In this document: positions 1 through 9,965 of the stretch, piece after piece
How the letters are laid out: each line of letters begins with the position of its first letter
Numbering within the stretch: the first letter of the stretch is position 1
DNA from: Bacteroidota bacterium
GTDB taxonomy: Bacteria > Bacteroidota > Bacteroidia > Cytophagales > Cyclobacteriaceae
Assembly (NCBI GenBank): GCA_023412765.1
Contig: JAEZBX010000217.1
Location: 1-30,401 of the forward strand
DNA: 30,401 bases
Direction: 5' to 3'
Position numbers and translations under genes: made by a program
The notes under the pieces: model-generated
The model's input: only the letters and a program-made list of their open reading frames with translations
The model's database searches: none
What the model was told of the DNA's origin: nothing

Positions 1-3000
1 ACGTAACACCTGTCAACGATCCACCGACAATTACAAGCCCTGGCCCGCAGACAATCGATGAAGATGCGAGCATGGAATCATTTGCATTTACAGTGTCAGA
101 CATCGATGATGATCTTGCTGACCTGGAACTTACAGCTAGTTCCAATGCCACTGGAGTCATTTCAAATGGCCAAATATCCTTTGGAGGAGTAGGGGAGAAC
201 CGCACAGTTATTGTAACACCCGAATCCAACCAGCACGGATCGGTGGAAATAACGCTTCAGGTTGCCGATGTTGCAATGGAGAGTGCTCAAACCACATTCG
301 ACGTCAACGTACAGGCTGTAAACGATCCGCCCACGTTTGTAACGATACCCGACAATCAGGATATTAATGAGAATTCGACCACAGGTCCACTCGCCGTTGT
401 CGTTGATGACATCGATAATGACCCCGCAACGCTAATCCTATCCGCCATTTCCACCAATCAGACTATTATTCCCAATGGTAATATTGATATCCAGGGTGCC
501 AGTCCAACTCCCACGATAGAAGTAAGTTCAACAGACGAACCGGGAAGCGCTAATATTGAAATGACAGTTACCGATGGTAGTGCGTCTGCTATTGAGAGCT
601 TTACGGTGAATGTTGCAAATGTAGATGCACCTCCAACCATTGATCCCATTTCTGATCAGTCTATCAACGAAGATACCTCGCTGGACGATTTGCCATTTAC
701 AATCGGTGACCCGGACGGCCTGACAGGCATAACCATCAGTGCAACTTCTGATGATCAGTTGTTAATACCGAATGGACAAATTACAATAGGAGGTACACTT
801 GCTGCCCCAACCATTTCGCTTTCTCCTCTACCTAACGCTTTTGGAACGGCTATTATAACTGTTGTGGTCGATGATGGAACGAGCACAGCTTCGACTAGCT
901 TTGAGGTTGAGGTTACAAGTGTAAATGACGCACCGACACTGGCTCCACCAGCAGCGCAGACTATTCCGCAAGGCGGCTCTACCGGAGCCCTCAACTTTAC
1001 GGTTGCAGATATTGATAGTCCACTGGGTAGCCTAACGGTTACAGCGTCGTCAAGCAACGGAACGATTATCCCTAACGGTAATATTTCTATCGGCGGTGGC
1101 ATGGGTGCCACACGTACGGTAACAGTTACACCACCAGCAAATCAATCCGGTGGTCCGGTAATAATTTCGTTAGAGATTAGTGATGGAGAAGAAAGTAGTA
1201 TCTCAACTTTCGAGGTAACAATCACCCCTAATGCAGCTCCTACCATCACTGCGCCTTCCGCTCAGAATATTACTGAGGGCGGTTCAACCGGTGCGTTAAA
1301 TTTTATGGTAGGCGATGTCGATGATGCTTTGGCAGACTTAACCGTTACAGCCACCTCAAATAATCAAGCAATTATTCCTGACGCAAATATAGTGATCGCT
1401 GGCGGTTTGGGTGCAACTCGAACTGTAACAGTAACACCACCAACGAACTCATATGGAGGTCCAGTTACTATAACACTTGTGGTAGATGACGGAGACGCGA
1501 CTGCATCTGCAGCTTTTACGGTAAACATCGCTGGTGTCAATGATGCGCCGACAATTACAGGTCCAGCAAATCAAGTTTTTAATGAAGGTGGCTCAACAGG
1601 TGCACTGAATTTTACTGTTGGAGACATAGACAACGATCTGACCGACCTTACAGTAACAGCGGCATCGAGTAACACAACGGTCATACCCAATGCAAATATC
1701 GTGATAGGCGGCGGGTTGGGCACCACCCGGACAGTAACAGTGACTCCTCCGGTAAATCAGTTCGGCGGACCCGTAACCATCACGTTAGAAGTTAGCGATG
1801 GAAATTTAACCGCTACTGCGACGTTTACAGTTACCATTAATAACGTGAATGATGCGCCAACGATTACTGGTCCCGGCCCTCAAACCATAAATGAAAATAC
1901 GCCGACGGGCGCATTGAACTTTACAGTTGACGACATTGACAATCCAATTGCGTCCTTGACCGTCACGGGTACTTCTAGTAATCAAACGTTAATTCCAAAT
2001 GCGAATATTGCTATTGGTGGAGGTACTGGCGCAACGCGAACTGTTACCGTTACTCCCGCTCCAAATCAGAGTGGTGGACCGGTAACAATCACATTAACAG
2101 TAAGTGATGGTACGCTCACAGGTACTGCTACATTTACTGTTACTATTGATGATGTAAATGCCGCACCCACAATTACTGGTCCTGGTCCGCAGACTATTCC
2201 CGAAGATGGATCTAGTGGCCCGCTGAACTTTACTGTTGCCGACTCCGACAACCCTTTACCTTCGCTCACAGTCACGGCGTCCTCCAGCAATCAGACAATT
2301 ATCCCGGACGGAAATATCGTTATTGGTGGAGGTACTGGTGCAACGCGTACCGTTACGGTATCGCCCGCTGCAAACCAAAGCGGTGGACCTGTCACAATCA
2401 CCTTGACGGTAAGTGACGGTGATTTGACGGGTACAGCAACTTTTGCCGTTACAGTAAATGCTGTAAACGACGCACCGACAATCACAGGTCCCGGCCCTCA
2501 AACTGTAGACGAAAACACACCGACCAGCGCATTGAATTTTACGGTCGCTGATATTGACAATCCAATTGCGTCCTTGACCGTCACGGGTACTTCTAGTAAT
2601 CAAACGTTAATTCCAAATGCGAATATTGCTATTGGTGGAGGTACTGGTGCAACGCGAACTGTTACCGTTACTCCCGCTCCAAATCAGAGTGGTGGGCCTG
2701 TTACAATAACATTAACTGTGAGCGACGGTACACTAACAGGTACAGCGACCTTTACAGTCACAATCAATGATGTGAACGACGCACCGACGATTACGTCTCC
2801 CGGTCCGCAGACAATCGCTGAGGACGGAACCAGTTCGGCGCTCAACTTTACCGTGGCTGATATCGATAACCCTATACCTTCGCTGACTGTAACAGCAACC
2901 TCCAGTAATCAAACCATTATTCCTGACGGAAATATAGTAATTGGTGGTGGCACAGGCGCAACGCGGACCGTAACAGTTTCCCCTGCTGCAAACCAAAGCG

Positions 3001-6000
3001 GTGGGCCGGTAACTATTACGTTAACAGTAAGTGACGGTGACTTAACTGGCACTGCAACGTTTGCCGTCACAGTAACTGCAGTCAACGACGCACCGACAAT
3101 TGCCGGCCCGGGCGCTCAAACTGTCCAGGAAGATGGAAGCACCGGCGCGCTTAACTTTACGGTTGGAGATATTGACAGCCCGATAGCCTCCTTAACGGTC
3201 ACAGCCACATCCAGCAACCAAACGATCATCCCCAACGGAAATATTGTAATTGGCGGTGGTACCGGAGCAACGCGTACCGTTACCGTTACCCCGGCGGCAA
3301 ATCAGACTGGCGGACCTGTTACAATTACGCTTACAGTAAGTGACGGAAGCGTGACAGCGAACACGACATTCGACGTAACAGTCACTGATGAAAATGATCC
3401 TCCCACTATATCAACTATTACTAACAAAACCACCAACGAAGATGTTGCCACTGCAGCGATACCATTTACCGTTGGCGACGCTGAAACAGATCCTGCTGAT
3501 CTCACAGTCACAGGATCTTCGGATAATACTGATCTCGTCATCAACTCCGCTATTGTGATTGCAGGTACAGGTGCCAATCGTACGGTTCAAATTACTCCTG
3601 TAGCCAATCAAAGCGGAACAGTGATCATCACGTTAACAGTCAGCGATGGCGATCTTACCACATCTACCAACTTTCAACTCACCGTAAATTCGGTCAACGA
3701 CGCGCCAACCATAAGCGCTATTACCGATAAGGATATCAATGAGGATACGCCTTCACCCGCGTGGCCATTTACCATCGGCGATGTTGAGACCCCAGGCACT
3801 CTTACAGTGACTGCAAGCTCAGCTAATACGGCGTTAATTTCAAATGCTAATATCACATTAGGTGGCAGTGGAGCTGACAGGACGATCCAGGTAACGCCGA
3901 GTGCAAATCAGTTTGGTACATCTGTAATAACTGTAAACGTCAGTGACGGAACAAATACGACTTCTACAACTTTTACGGTAACTGTAAATTCAGTGAATGA
4001 CGTTCCTACTATTACGGCAATTGCAGATCAGGAAGTTGCAGAAGACAATGCAACAGCAGCACTGGCATTCACCATTGGCGATACTGAAACAGCAGCTGGT
4101 ACCTTGACACTCTCTGCGACATCAGATAACACGACCCTGGCTCCTGTTGCTGCGATCACTTTTGGTGGAAGCGGTGCTGCGCGTACCGTAACCGTTACTC
4201 CGGCAGCCAATCAGAATGGCGTAGCGAACATTACCATTACCGTAAATGATGGAACAGCAACTGCATCGACATCTTTTCAATTGACCGTGACGGCGGTCAA
4301 TGATGCGCCGGTAATTACTGCCCAAACCCCAGTAGTAACCGATGAGGAGCAGCCAGTTGACATTGAGTTTGCTCACCTTGTGGTTACCGATCCTGACAAC
4401 GATTATCCTGATGACTTTACGATGACAATTCTGGGCAATCCTGGATACACCTTTAGTGACAACACTGTAACTCCGAATGCAAATGTCACAGGCAACATCA
4501 CTGTAAGGGTACAAGTAAGAGATGGCGCACTCTCTAGTAACATCTTCAACCTTCAGGTGGATGTAACTCCGGTGAATGATCCACCCACTATTACCGCACA
4601 GAATCCATCACCCTTGACTGTCAATGAGGACGGGTCGATTGCCGTTTTGATTAGTCATTTAACAATTGTCGACCCCGATAACGCTTCTGGATTTACCTTG
4701 TCGCTTACCGATGGAGCCAATTATTCAGTTTCGGGCAATGTAGTTACACCCGATCCAAATTATAACGGAACTTTAAGCGTGCCTGTGACGGTCAGTGACG
4801 GAACAACTTCGAGTGCGCCATTTCTACTCCAGATCCAGGTTAACCCTATTAACGATGTGCCTCAAATTACGGGGCAAGTGTCCATAACAATAGCAGAAGT
4901 GCAACCTGTGGCGATCGAATTGTCACAGCTGACAGTCTTTGATCCGGACAACGACTATCCTGATGACTTCACCATTGCTATTTTGAGTGGGCCCAATTAT
5001 TCAATTACCGGAAATACTGTCGTTCCGGTACCGAACTTTAGCGGTACCTTGTTAGTGCGTGTCTTTGTGAATGATGGTACAGCCAACAGCGCGATTTATA
5101 ACCTGCAGATTTCAGTAAACACAACTAATGATCCGCCCGTGATCACCGGGCAGGTTGCGTTGAATACCGATGAGGGCGAGCCTATCACAATTGGTCTCGA
5201 CGATCTCACCGTTACTGACCCGGATAACGACTACCCTGATGATTTCACACTCACAATTCTTCCTGGATCAAATTACACGTTCTCTGGAAATGTTGTAACA
5301 CCAAATGCGGATTACGAGGGTGTACTAAGCGTGTTGGTGAAGGTAAATGATGGCGAAGTTGACAGTGCACCCTACAGCTTACAGATTTCAATTAATGGAA
5401 TAAACAATGCACCGGCAATTACCGGCCAGCTGCCTGTCACAACTGCAGAAGACCAGCCTGTAACGCTCAGGCTGGCAGATCTTGTTGTGAGCGATCCCGA
5501 CAGTCCGTTCCCCGGCGCATTTACTTTAACGGTTTCACCGGGAACCAATTATACGGTATCAGGGCATACGGTTACCCCGGCGGCGAATTTCAGTGGAACA
5601 CTTTCGGTGCCTGTGACAGTAAACGATGGAGCATTAACCAGCGAACCATATGACCTTGAAGTCACGGTGACACCTGTAAATGATGCTCCGGTAATCAGTG
5701 GTCAGAATCCACTTACAACTTTCGAGGATCAACCAATAGTCTTAAAGCTCGCTGACCTGCAGGTAACAGATGTTGACAATACATTCCCGACTGGTTTTTC
5801 GTTAACGGTGCAGCCTGGCTCTGGCGCAACTTATACGGTAAGCGGAGCTACTGTGACGCCTGCGTTAAATTTCAATGGAACATTGACGGTAAGTGTACTA
5901 GTCAGCGATGGTGCAGCAAACAGCAATGTATTTCCTGTGGAGATTAGTGTAACACCAGTAAATGACGCTCCAACCCTAAACGCTATTAGTAATGTTACAA

Positions 6001-7598
6001 TTCAAGAGGATCCATCCGAAGCCACAGTTGTATCCCTGGGGGGAATTACGAGCGGAGGTGGCGAAGCATCGCAGGTAGTAGCCGTCACAGCCACGCACAA
6101 CATGGAGGACTGGTTCGAAACATTTGCCGTACAATACAGTGGGGGAAGTACGGGAAGTTTGACTCTGAAACCACTGCCAAACAAGTTTGGTACTGCTACA
6201 ATTACTGTCAGGGTGCAGGACAATGGACCAACAGGCGGACCGAATGTCAACTACGTTGAACGGACCTTCAGCTTTATTGTCGAGCCCGTTAATGATGCGC
6301 CGTTCTTCCTCACCAACCCGGTGACGCTTATCGAAGTAGGGACAGAATACTCATACCTCATCGAGGCAGAAGACCTTGAAGGGGAAGCAATTACGTTTGG
6401 CGCACCCTTGGTGCCCGAATGGTTATCGCTTTCACAGAACGCAAATGGCAAAGCGACACTGAGCGGGACACCCCCGCCTGGAACGACTGGTGACATCGCA
6501 GTTATCATCCAGGTGAAGGACCCGGCAGGTACGCCTGTTACCAACCAGGAATTTACAATTAAGGTAAACGCGCGCCCAGTGGTTTCATCGTTTCCAATTG
6601 CAATGGACGAAGAAAATCCGTTCGCATTCACATCGGAGTTTGCATCCAATTTCCTTGACGACGACGGAAATTCACTGACTGAAATCGAAATTACTGTGAC
6701 GCCGGAGAAGGGTACACTTTTCCTTGGACAGACAGCGGTTGCACAGAATCAGAAGATATTATTGGCTGATCTCCAAAACTTAACATATGTGCCAATGACA
6801 GACTCCACGGGCACTGACTCCTTCTCATGGAAAGCAAGCGACGGAGTATTCTTTAGTAACAACGAAGAACAGGTCGTTATTACCATTCGACCGGTTAATG
6901 ATCCGCCGGAAATCATCGCGCTAGAGTTGCCCGCAAGTGATACGTTGAAATATGAATTAGGTAGTGAAAGACCTATTTTGCTCACCAGAATATTTGATGC
7001 GAGGGATGTAGATGGCGACGACATCATTTCAGCTGAGATCAGCTTCAGCGATCCGCAGCTATATTACTCGATGGAGGACCAATTTATCTTTCGAGATACA
7101 TTGGGTATAGTTGGAACGTTTAATGACGTACTGGGAATTCTTACACTGACAGGACGAACATCTGTGGAGAATTATGTAGCAGCTATAAGATCAATCAGAT
7201 ATAACCTTGTAGTCGCGCCCATTGATAGCCGAGCTAATGTAGGCGACAACAGGCTGATATCAATTAAGTTAAGCGATGGCGTGTTCGGCGGAACAAAGGA
7301 ACGCCTTGTTGGTTTAATTAATACCTTCCTGGAATTGGATATCGCAACTGCATTTACACCGACAGGAGCGAATCCGTTTTGGAACATTTATTCACCCAAT
7401 GGATTGGAGCAGTATAAGGATGCGCTTATTAAGGTGTACAACAAGAGAGGTACGCTGGTGTACGAGGCGACGGGTTTCAGCGTACCATGGAACGGAGATG
7501 GATTTGAGGGAGCATTACCTGCTGATAGTTATTTTTACACTATCGACTTAAAATATGACAAAAAGAAATATAAAGGCGTGGTGACTATTCTAAGGTAA
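1..7598 (+). CDS. Giant cadherin/Ig-like repeat adhesin with T9SS type B sorting domain (5' partial)
   Basis: The frame is open from the first complete codon at nt 3, so the gene begins upstream of the window; the ATG at 72 is internal. At least 2,500 residues are visible. About 24 tandem beta-sandwich-type repeats, each opening with a VNDAPT-like motif, make up most of it: roughly 14 units of about 100 residues (nt 12-4294), six of about 92 residues (nt 4295-5957) that often carry a DPDNDYPDDF motif, and four divergent ones. Acidic DxD motifs suggest Ca2+-bound cadherin-like folds (inference). The last ~90 residues (from about nt 7325) match the gliding-motility-associated C-terminal domain (CHU_C/TIGR04131 type), with features such as ATAFTPTG, VYNKRGTLVYE and WNGDGFEG; this is the T9SS type B signal. 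The canonical NGDGxND stretch is altered to TGANPFW. Likely a secreted, surface-attached adhesin or matrix protein. The next gene starts on its stop codon. Confidence 0.93.
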   Translation, partial: VTPVNDPPTITSPGPQTIDEDASMESFAFTVSDIDDDLADLELTASSNATGVISNGQISFGGVGENRTVIVTPESNQHGSVEITLQVADVAMESAQTTFDVNVQAVNDPPTFVTIPDNQDINENSTTGPLAVVVDDIDNDPATLILSAISTNQTIIPNGNIDIQGASPTPTIEVSSTDEPGSANIEMTVTDGSASAIESFTVNVANVDAPPTIDPISDQSINEDTSLDDLPFTIGDPDGLTGITISATSDDQLLIPNGQITIGGTLAAPTISLSPLPNAFGTAIITVVVDDGTSTASTSFEVEVTSVNDAPTLAPPAAQTIPQGGSTGALNFTVADIDSPLGSLTVTASSSNGTIIPNGNISIGGGMGATRTVTVTPPANQSGGPVIISLEISDGEESSISTFEVTITPNAAPTITAPSAQNITEGGSTGALNFMVGDVDDALADLTVTATSNNQAIIPDANIVIAGGLGATRTVTVTPPTNSYGGPVTITLVVDDGDATASAAFTVNIAGVNDAPTITGPANQVFNEGGSTGALNFTVGDIDNDLTDLTVTAASSNTTVIPNANIVIGGGLGTTRTVTVTPPVNQFGGPVTITLEVSDGNLTATATFTVTINNVNDAPTITGPGPQTINENTPTGALNFTVDDIDNPIASLTVTGTSSNQTLIPNANIAIGGGTGATRTVTVTPAPNQSGGPVTITLTVSDGTLTGTATFTVTIDDVNAAPTITGPGPQTIPEDGSSGPLNFTVADSDNPLPSLTVTASSSNQTIIPDGNIVIGGGTGATRTVTVSPAANQSGGPVTITLTVSDGDLTGTATFAVTVNAVNDAPTITGPGPQTVDENTPTSALNFTVADIDNPIASLTVTGTSSNQTLIPNANIAIGGGTGATRTVTVTPAPNQSGGPVTITLTVSDGTLTGTATFTVTINDVNDAPTITSPGPQTIAEDGTSSALNFTVADIDNPIPSLTVTATSSNQTIIPDGNIVIGGGTGATRTVTVSPAANQSGGPVTITLTVSDGDLTGTATFAVTVTAVNDAPTIAGPGAQTVQEDGSTGALNFTVGDIDSPIASLTVTATSSNQTIIPNGNIVIGGGTGATRTVTVTPAANQTGGPVTITLTVSDGSVTANTTFDVTVTDENDPPTISTITNKTTNEDVATAAIPFTVGDAETDPADLTVTGSSDNTDLVINSAIVIAGTGANRTVQITPVANQSGTVIITLTVSDGDLTTSTNFQLTVNSVNDAPTISAITDKDINEDTPSPAWPFTIGDVETPGTLTVTASSANTALISNANITLGGSGADRTIQVTPSANQFGTSVITVNVSDGTNTTSTTFTVTVNSVNDVPTITAIADQEVAEDNATAALAFTIGDTETAAGTLTLSATSDNTTLAPVAAITFGGSGAARTVTVTPAANQNGVANITITVNDGTATASTSFQLTVTAVNDAPVITAQTPVVTDEEQPVDIEFAHLVVTDPDNDYPDDFTMTILGNPGYTFSDNTVTPNANVTGNITVRVQVRDGALSSNIFNLQVDVTPVNDPPTITAQNPSPLTVNEDGSIAVLISHLTIVDPDNASGFTLSLTDGANYSVSGNVVTPDPNYNGTLSVPVTVSDGTTSSAPFLLQIQVNPINDVPQITGQVSITIAEVQPVAIELSQLTVFDPDNDYPDDFTIAILSGPNYSITGNTVVPVPNFSGTLLVRVFVNDGTANSAIYNLQISVNTTNDPPVITGQVALNTDEGEPITIGLDDLTVTDPDNDYPDDFTLTILPGSNYTFSGNVVTPNADYEGVLSVLVKVNDGEVDSAPYSLQISINGINNAPAITGQLPVTTAEDQPVTLRLADLVVSDPDSPFPGAFTLTVSPGTNYTVSGHTVTPAANFSGTLSVPVTVNDGALTSEPYDLEVTVTPVNDAPVISGQNPLTTFEDQPIVLKLADLQVTDVDNTFPTGFSLTVQPGSGATYTVSGATVTPALNFNGTLTVSVLVSDGAANSNVFPVEISVTPVNDAPTLNAISNVTIQEDPSEATVVSLGGITSGGGEASQVVAVTATHNMEDWFETFAVQYSGGSTGSLTLKPLPNKFGTATITVRVQDNGPTGGPNVNYVERTFSFIVEPVNDAPFFLTNPVTLIEVGTEYSYLIEAEDLEGEAITFGAPLVPEWLSLSQNANGKATLSGTPPPGTTGDIAVIIQVKDPAGTPVTNQEFTIKVNARPVVSSFPIAMDEENPFAFTSEFASNFLDDDGNSLTEIEITVTPEKGTLFLGQTAVAQNQKILLADLQNLTYVPMTDSTGTDSFSWKASDGVFFSNNEEQVVITIRPVNDPPEIIALELPASDTLKYELGSERPILLTRIFDARDVDGDDIISAEISFSDPQLYYSMEDQFIFRDTLGIVGTFNDVLGILTLTGRTSVENYVAAIRSIRYNLVVAPIDSRANVGDNRLISIKLSDGVFGGTKERLVGLINTFLELDIATAFTPTGANPFWNIYSPNGLEQYKDALIKVYNKRGTLVYEATGFSVPWNGDGFEGALPADSYFYTIDLKYDKKKYKGVVTILR
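12..4294 (+). repeat. 14 tandem ~100-residue adhesin repeats (type A)
   Basis: Coding repeats of about 300-309 nt, each beginning with a VNDAPT-like motif and containing SLTVTATSSN, a GGGxGATRTVTVTP block and an ITLTVSDG block. Between the central units the period is 309 nt (for example the starts at 1536 and 1845). Units from about 920 to 3390 are the most alike in protein; most differ from each other at synonymous codon positions, so the protein sequence appears conserved while the DNA has drifted. Confidence 0.85.
1935..2077 (+). repeat. Near-identical 143-bp segment, copy 1 (copy 2 at 2553-2695)
   Basis: This stretch recurs 618 bp downstream, exactly two repeat periods, with one visible difference: C at 2030 versus T at 2648, a silent GGC/GGT change. 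The flanking parts of the same repeat units, and the intervening units, differ at many synonymous positions. The patchy identity points to local gene conversion or a recent duplication. Confidence 0.85.
4295..5957 (+). repeat. Six tandem ~92-residue adhesin repeats (type B)
   Basis: A second repeat class follows the type A block. Units carry an ITGQ-like opening, a DPDNDYPDDF-type acidic motif (clear in three units), a NYTVSGNVVTP-like strand pair and a VTVNDG strand. The switch between the two classes is abrupt, which suggests two separate rounds of repeat amplification within one gene. Confidence 0.8.
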
Positions 7599-8632
7599 TG
7601 TTGATGAAGAAATTTGTATTGATTGTATTTTTTGGCGCTCTGGCTGTGTGCAGCTATGGGCAATTTTTACCGAACAGTAGTCAGAATTTTCATTATGCGC
7701 CCCTCTATAACCCTGCCTTTGCAGGAATTGAAGGATACCAGGATTTCAAAGTTGGCTACCGGTATCAATGGACCGGCTTCGGTAGCAATGCCCCAAAATT
7801 TATCAATGCATCATTTAATTTCCGTCTGAAAGAGCCGCTGGATTTAACGCTGAACGCGATAAGAACCAGCATGGCAAAAACACAGAATAACGAAATTCCA
7901 AAGATGAAGCGCGTGATCCATGGATTGGGTGTAAATGTGCTTCAAGAGCAATTTGGACTGATAAAGAAGTTGGGTGGAGGTGTTAATTACTCTTTTCACT
8001 ATCCGATCACCAGGCAGCTCAGATTGGCATTTGGTGTGGGTGCCATAGTCGATAATATCAAGATCGATTTAGGTGGAATTTATTTTGGCATCGATCCTCA
8101 AAATCCCCAGCAACCTATAGACCCAAATGCTGACCCGATTTATCAACGACTGGTCAACACCGGATCGGCGCACACAAACCTGAATATTCGCGCAGGCTTT
8201 CTCGTTTATGCACCTAGATACTATTTCGGATTTTCTTACCTCCCGGTTGCCAATATAATTTTGCAAGACAATGAAACGGGTTTATCCCATTCTTATTATC
8301 GCGGAGTGATTCAGGGTGGATATTCTTTCCCGGTCAGCGCCACTATGGACGTGAAACCAAGTGTTATAGCTCTTTGGCAGGACGATAATAAATTTGTGAT
8401 CGATTATAATGTTAAACTTTTCATTGAGGAAAAGATGTGGTTTGGATTGACCTATAGGGATGTAAAAAGTATGGTAGGTATAGTTGGTTTCAACCTGAAC
8501 GAAAAACTCGGCGCATCTTATTCTTATGAACTCGCCGGCAGCGGAATGCGGCAATTCAGCGATGGAAGTCACGAGCTTGTGTTGTCCATTCGCATGAATA
8601 ACTTTAAACGTCAGAAACAGCAGACATGGTAA
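7598..8632 (+). CDS. PorP/SprF-family type IX secretion membrane protein
   Basis: A 344-residue protein with an N-terminal signal peptide (MKKFVLIVFFGALAVCSYGQ, cleaved near residue 22), followed by the family hallmark: a YxPLYNPAFAG motif and then RYQW. The rest is beta-strand rich, as expected of an outer-membrane protein. In Bacteroidota, PorP/SprF-like proteins are typically encoded next to large proteins with type B T9SS sorting domains and are thought to help secrete or anchor them; that is the arrangement here. The ATG at 7598 overlaps the adhesin stop codon by one base (TAATG); a second ATG at 7604 would give an equally good signal peptide. Its own stop overlaps the next start by 7 bp, so the three genes probably form one operon. 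Confidence 0.9.
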   Translation: MLMKKFVLIVFFGALAVCSYGQFLPNSSQNFHYAPLYNPAFAGIEGYQDFKVGYRYQWTGFGSNAPKFINASFNFRLKEPLDLTLNAIRTSMAKTQNNEIPKMKRVIHGLGVNVLQEQFGLIKKLGGGVNYSFHYPITRQLRLAFGVGAIVDNIKIDLGGIYFGIDPQNPQQPIDPNADPIYQRLVNTGSAHTNLNIRAGFLVYAPRYYFGFSYLPVANIILQDNETGLSHSYYRGVIQGGYSFPVSATMDVKPSVIALWQDDNKFVIDYNVKLFIEEKMWFGLTYRDVKSMVGIVGFNLNEKLGASYSYELAGSGMRQFSDGSHELVLSIRMNNFKRQKQQTW

Positions 8633-9864
8633 GAATATTTGCATTAGTTCTTTTGTTGGTTCCGGAGATAGGGTTTAGCCAGGAATGGGATTTTGGACCA
8701 CTGCGAAGGTTGCCTGATGCAGTCAACGGTGCGCATGAAGATATTTTGCCAATGCAGACGCTCGATGGTAAAACATTTTTCTTTGCACGCGCGGCCTCTG
8801 CAGAAAATGTCGGTGGAAGATTTGCGGGCACAGATGTTTGGTTCAGCAACTATGACGAGAGCACAGGGAACTGGTCTCCTTCACAAAACGTGAGCATCTT
8901 CAACGACAGAGGTACTAACGCCGTGGTAGGAATCAGTGATAAGGGGGATGAAGTTTTTCTTCTGAACACCACCGGTACAAAAAGAGCTCAAGGGATTTAT
9001 CGTTCTACTAAGCAAAACGACTCATGGTCAAATCCCCGGCTTATTGCTGTACCGGGACTGAACACGGAAGATTTTCTTGGAGCTTACGTATCACCCGACA
9101 TGTCTGTGATGATATTCTCCATGAATGGAGAAGAAAGCAGAGGTAATGAAGATCTTTACATCAGTTTAAAAAATGCCAAAGGAGAGTGGAGCAAGCCACG
9201 AAATTTGGGATCAACCATAAATACCAGCGGATTTGAAATGGCGCCTTTTCTCACACCTGATAAACGACGTCTGTATTTCTCCAGCAATGGTCATCCCGGT
9301 TATGGAGATGCCGATATTTTCTACAGTGATCGACTATATGAATCATGGGAAGTTTGGTCAGCCCCAAAAAATCTTGGACTGAAAATAAACTCTCCTGCGT
9401 TTGAAAGCTTTTTTTCAATTTATCATGATACGGTAGCATTCTTTTCAAGTAATCGAAACCGCGATTATTGTGACATCTATCGCGTCGCAGTCTTCCCGCT
9501 TAAGAGCGAGGATGAAGTGGATCAGTTTGTATATCTCAGCGATCAGGATGTGAAAAAAATCAGCGGTATTACATTTGATCCGGTCTTAACTTTTCCTCCT
9601 AATGTCAGTGATCTTACGGCAGACCATAGGGCAACGTTAAAAAAAATAAATGACGGGTTCGTTTCTAAAAAAGATATCAAACTGAGAATAATTGCCACAA
9701 AATCCGGAAGTGGGAATCTTGATACTTATCAGAAGAGGTTATTGAATATACTCGACTACCTGAAAGAAGCGGGTATTGAAGGTAACCGCATAATTTTTGC
9801 TGTCGAACAAATTGATGCGCCTGTTGCAGAAAAAGAGCCTGTGACAATTAAATTCTACAAATAG
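8626..9864 (+). CDS. PD40 beta-propeller protein with degenerate OmpA-like C-terminus
   Basis: A 412-residue protein with an N-terminal signal peptide ending near GFSQ. The middle contains PD40/WD40-like repeats with patterns such as SPDMSVMIFSMNG, TPDKRRLYFSSNG and a DTVAFFSSNRNR variant, typical of T9SS-associated periplasmic proteins. The C-terminal ~100 residues resemble an OmpA peptidoglycan-binding domain (ITFDPVLTF near the start, YLKEAGIEGNRI near the end). However, where OmpA domains have GHTDxxG, this has IATKSGSG, so the peptidoglycan-contacting Asp appears missing. The start overlaps the PorP/SprF stop by 7 bp, implying translational coupling. Probably a periplasmic partner of the secreted adhesin; the exact role is inferred. 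Confidence 0.8.
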   Translation: MVRIFALVLLLVPEIGFSQEWDFGPLRRLPDAVNGAHEDILPMQTLDGKTFFFARAASAENVGGRFAGTDVWFSNYDESTGNWSPSQNVSIFNDRGTNAVVGISDKGDEVFLLNTTGTKRAQGIYRSTKQNDSWSNPRLIAVPGLNTEDFLGAYVSPDMSVMIFSMNGEESRGNEDLYISLKNAKGEWSKPRNLGSTINTSGFEMAPFLTPDKRRLYFSSNGHPGYGDADIFYSDRLYESWEVWSAPKNLGLKINSPAFESFFSIYHDTVAFFSSNRNRDYCDIYRVAVFPLKSEDEVDQFVYLSDQDVKKISGITFDPVLTFPPNVSDLTADHRATLKKINDGFVSKKDIKLRIIATKSGSGNLDTYQKRLLNILDYLKEAGIEGNRIIFAVEQIDAPVAEKEPVTIKFYK

Positions 9865-9965
9865 TTAACTGCTGCAAACGATAGTGGTAAATTACTTTCA
9901 AAAAATCGCAAACACTTCGTCGGTAACACACGTTTTTTGAGTAATTTAGAAGTGGCTTTAATACT

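Noticed and set aside
72..72. ATG at 72 as the true start of the adhesin
   Set aside because: The same frame is open from nt 3 and already encodes the VNDPPT-type repeat opening, so this methionine is internal.
458..7387. Many minus-strand and alternative-frame open frames across the adhesin gene
   Set aside because: They are shadows of a repetitive coding sequence; their products have low-complexity V/S/T/P composition and no family motif.
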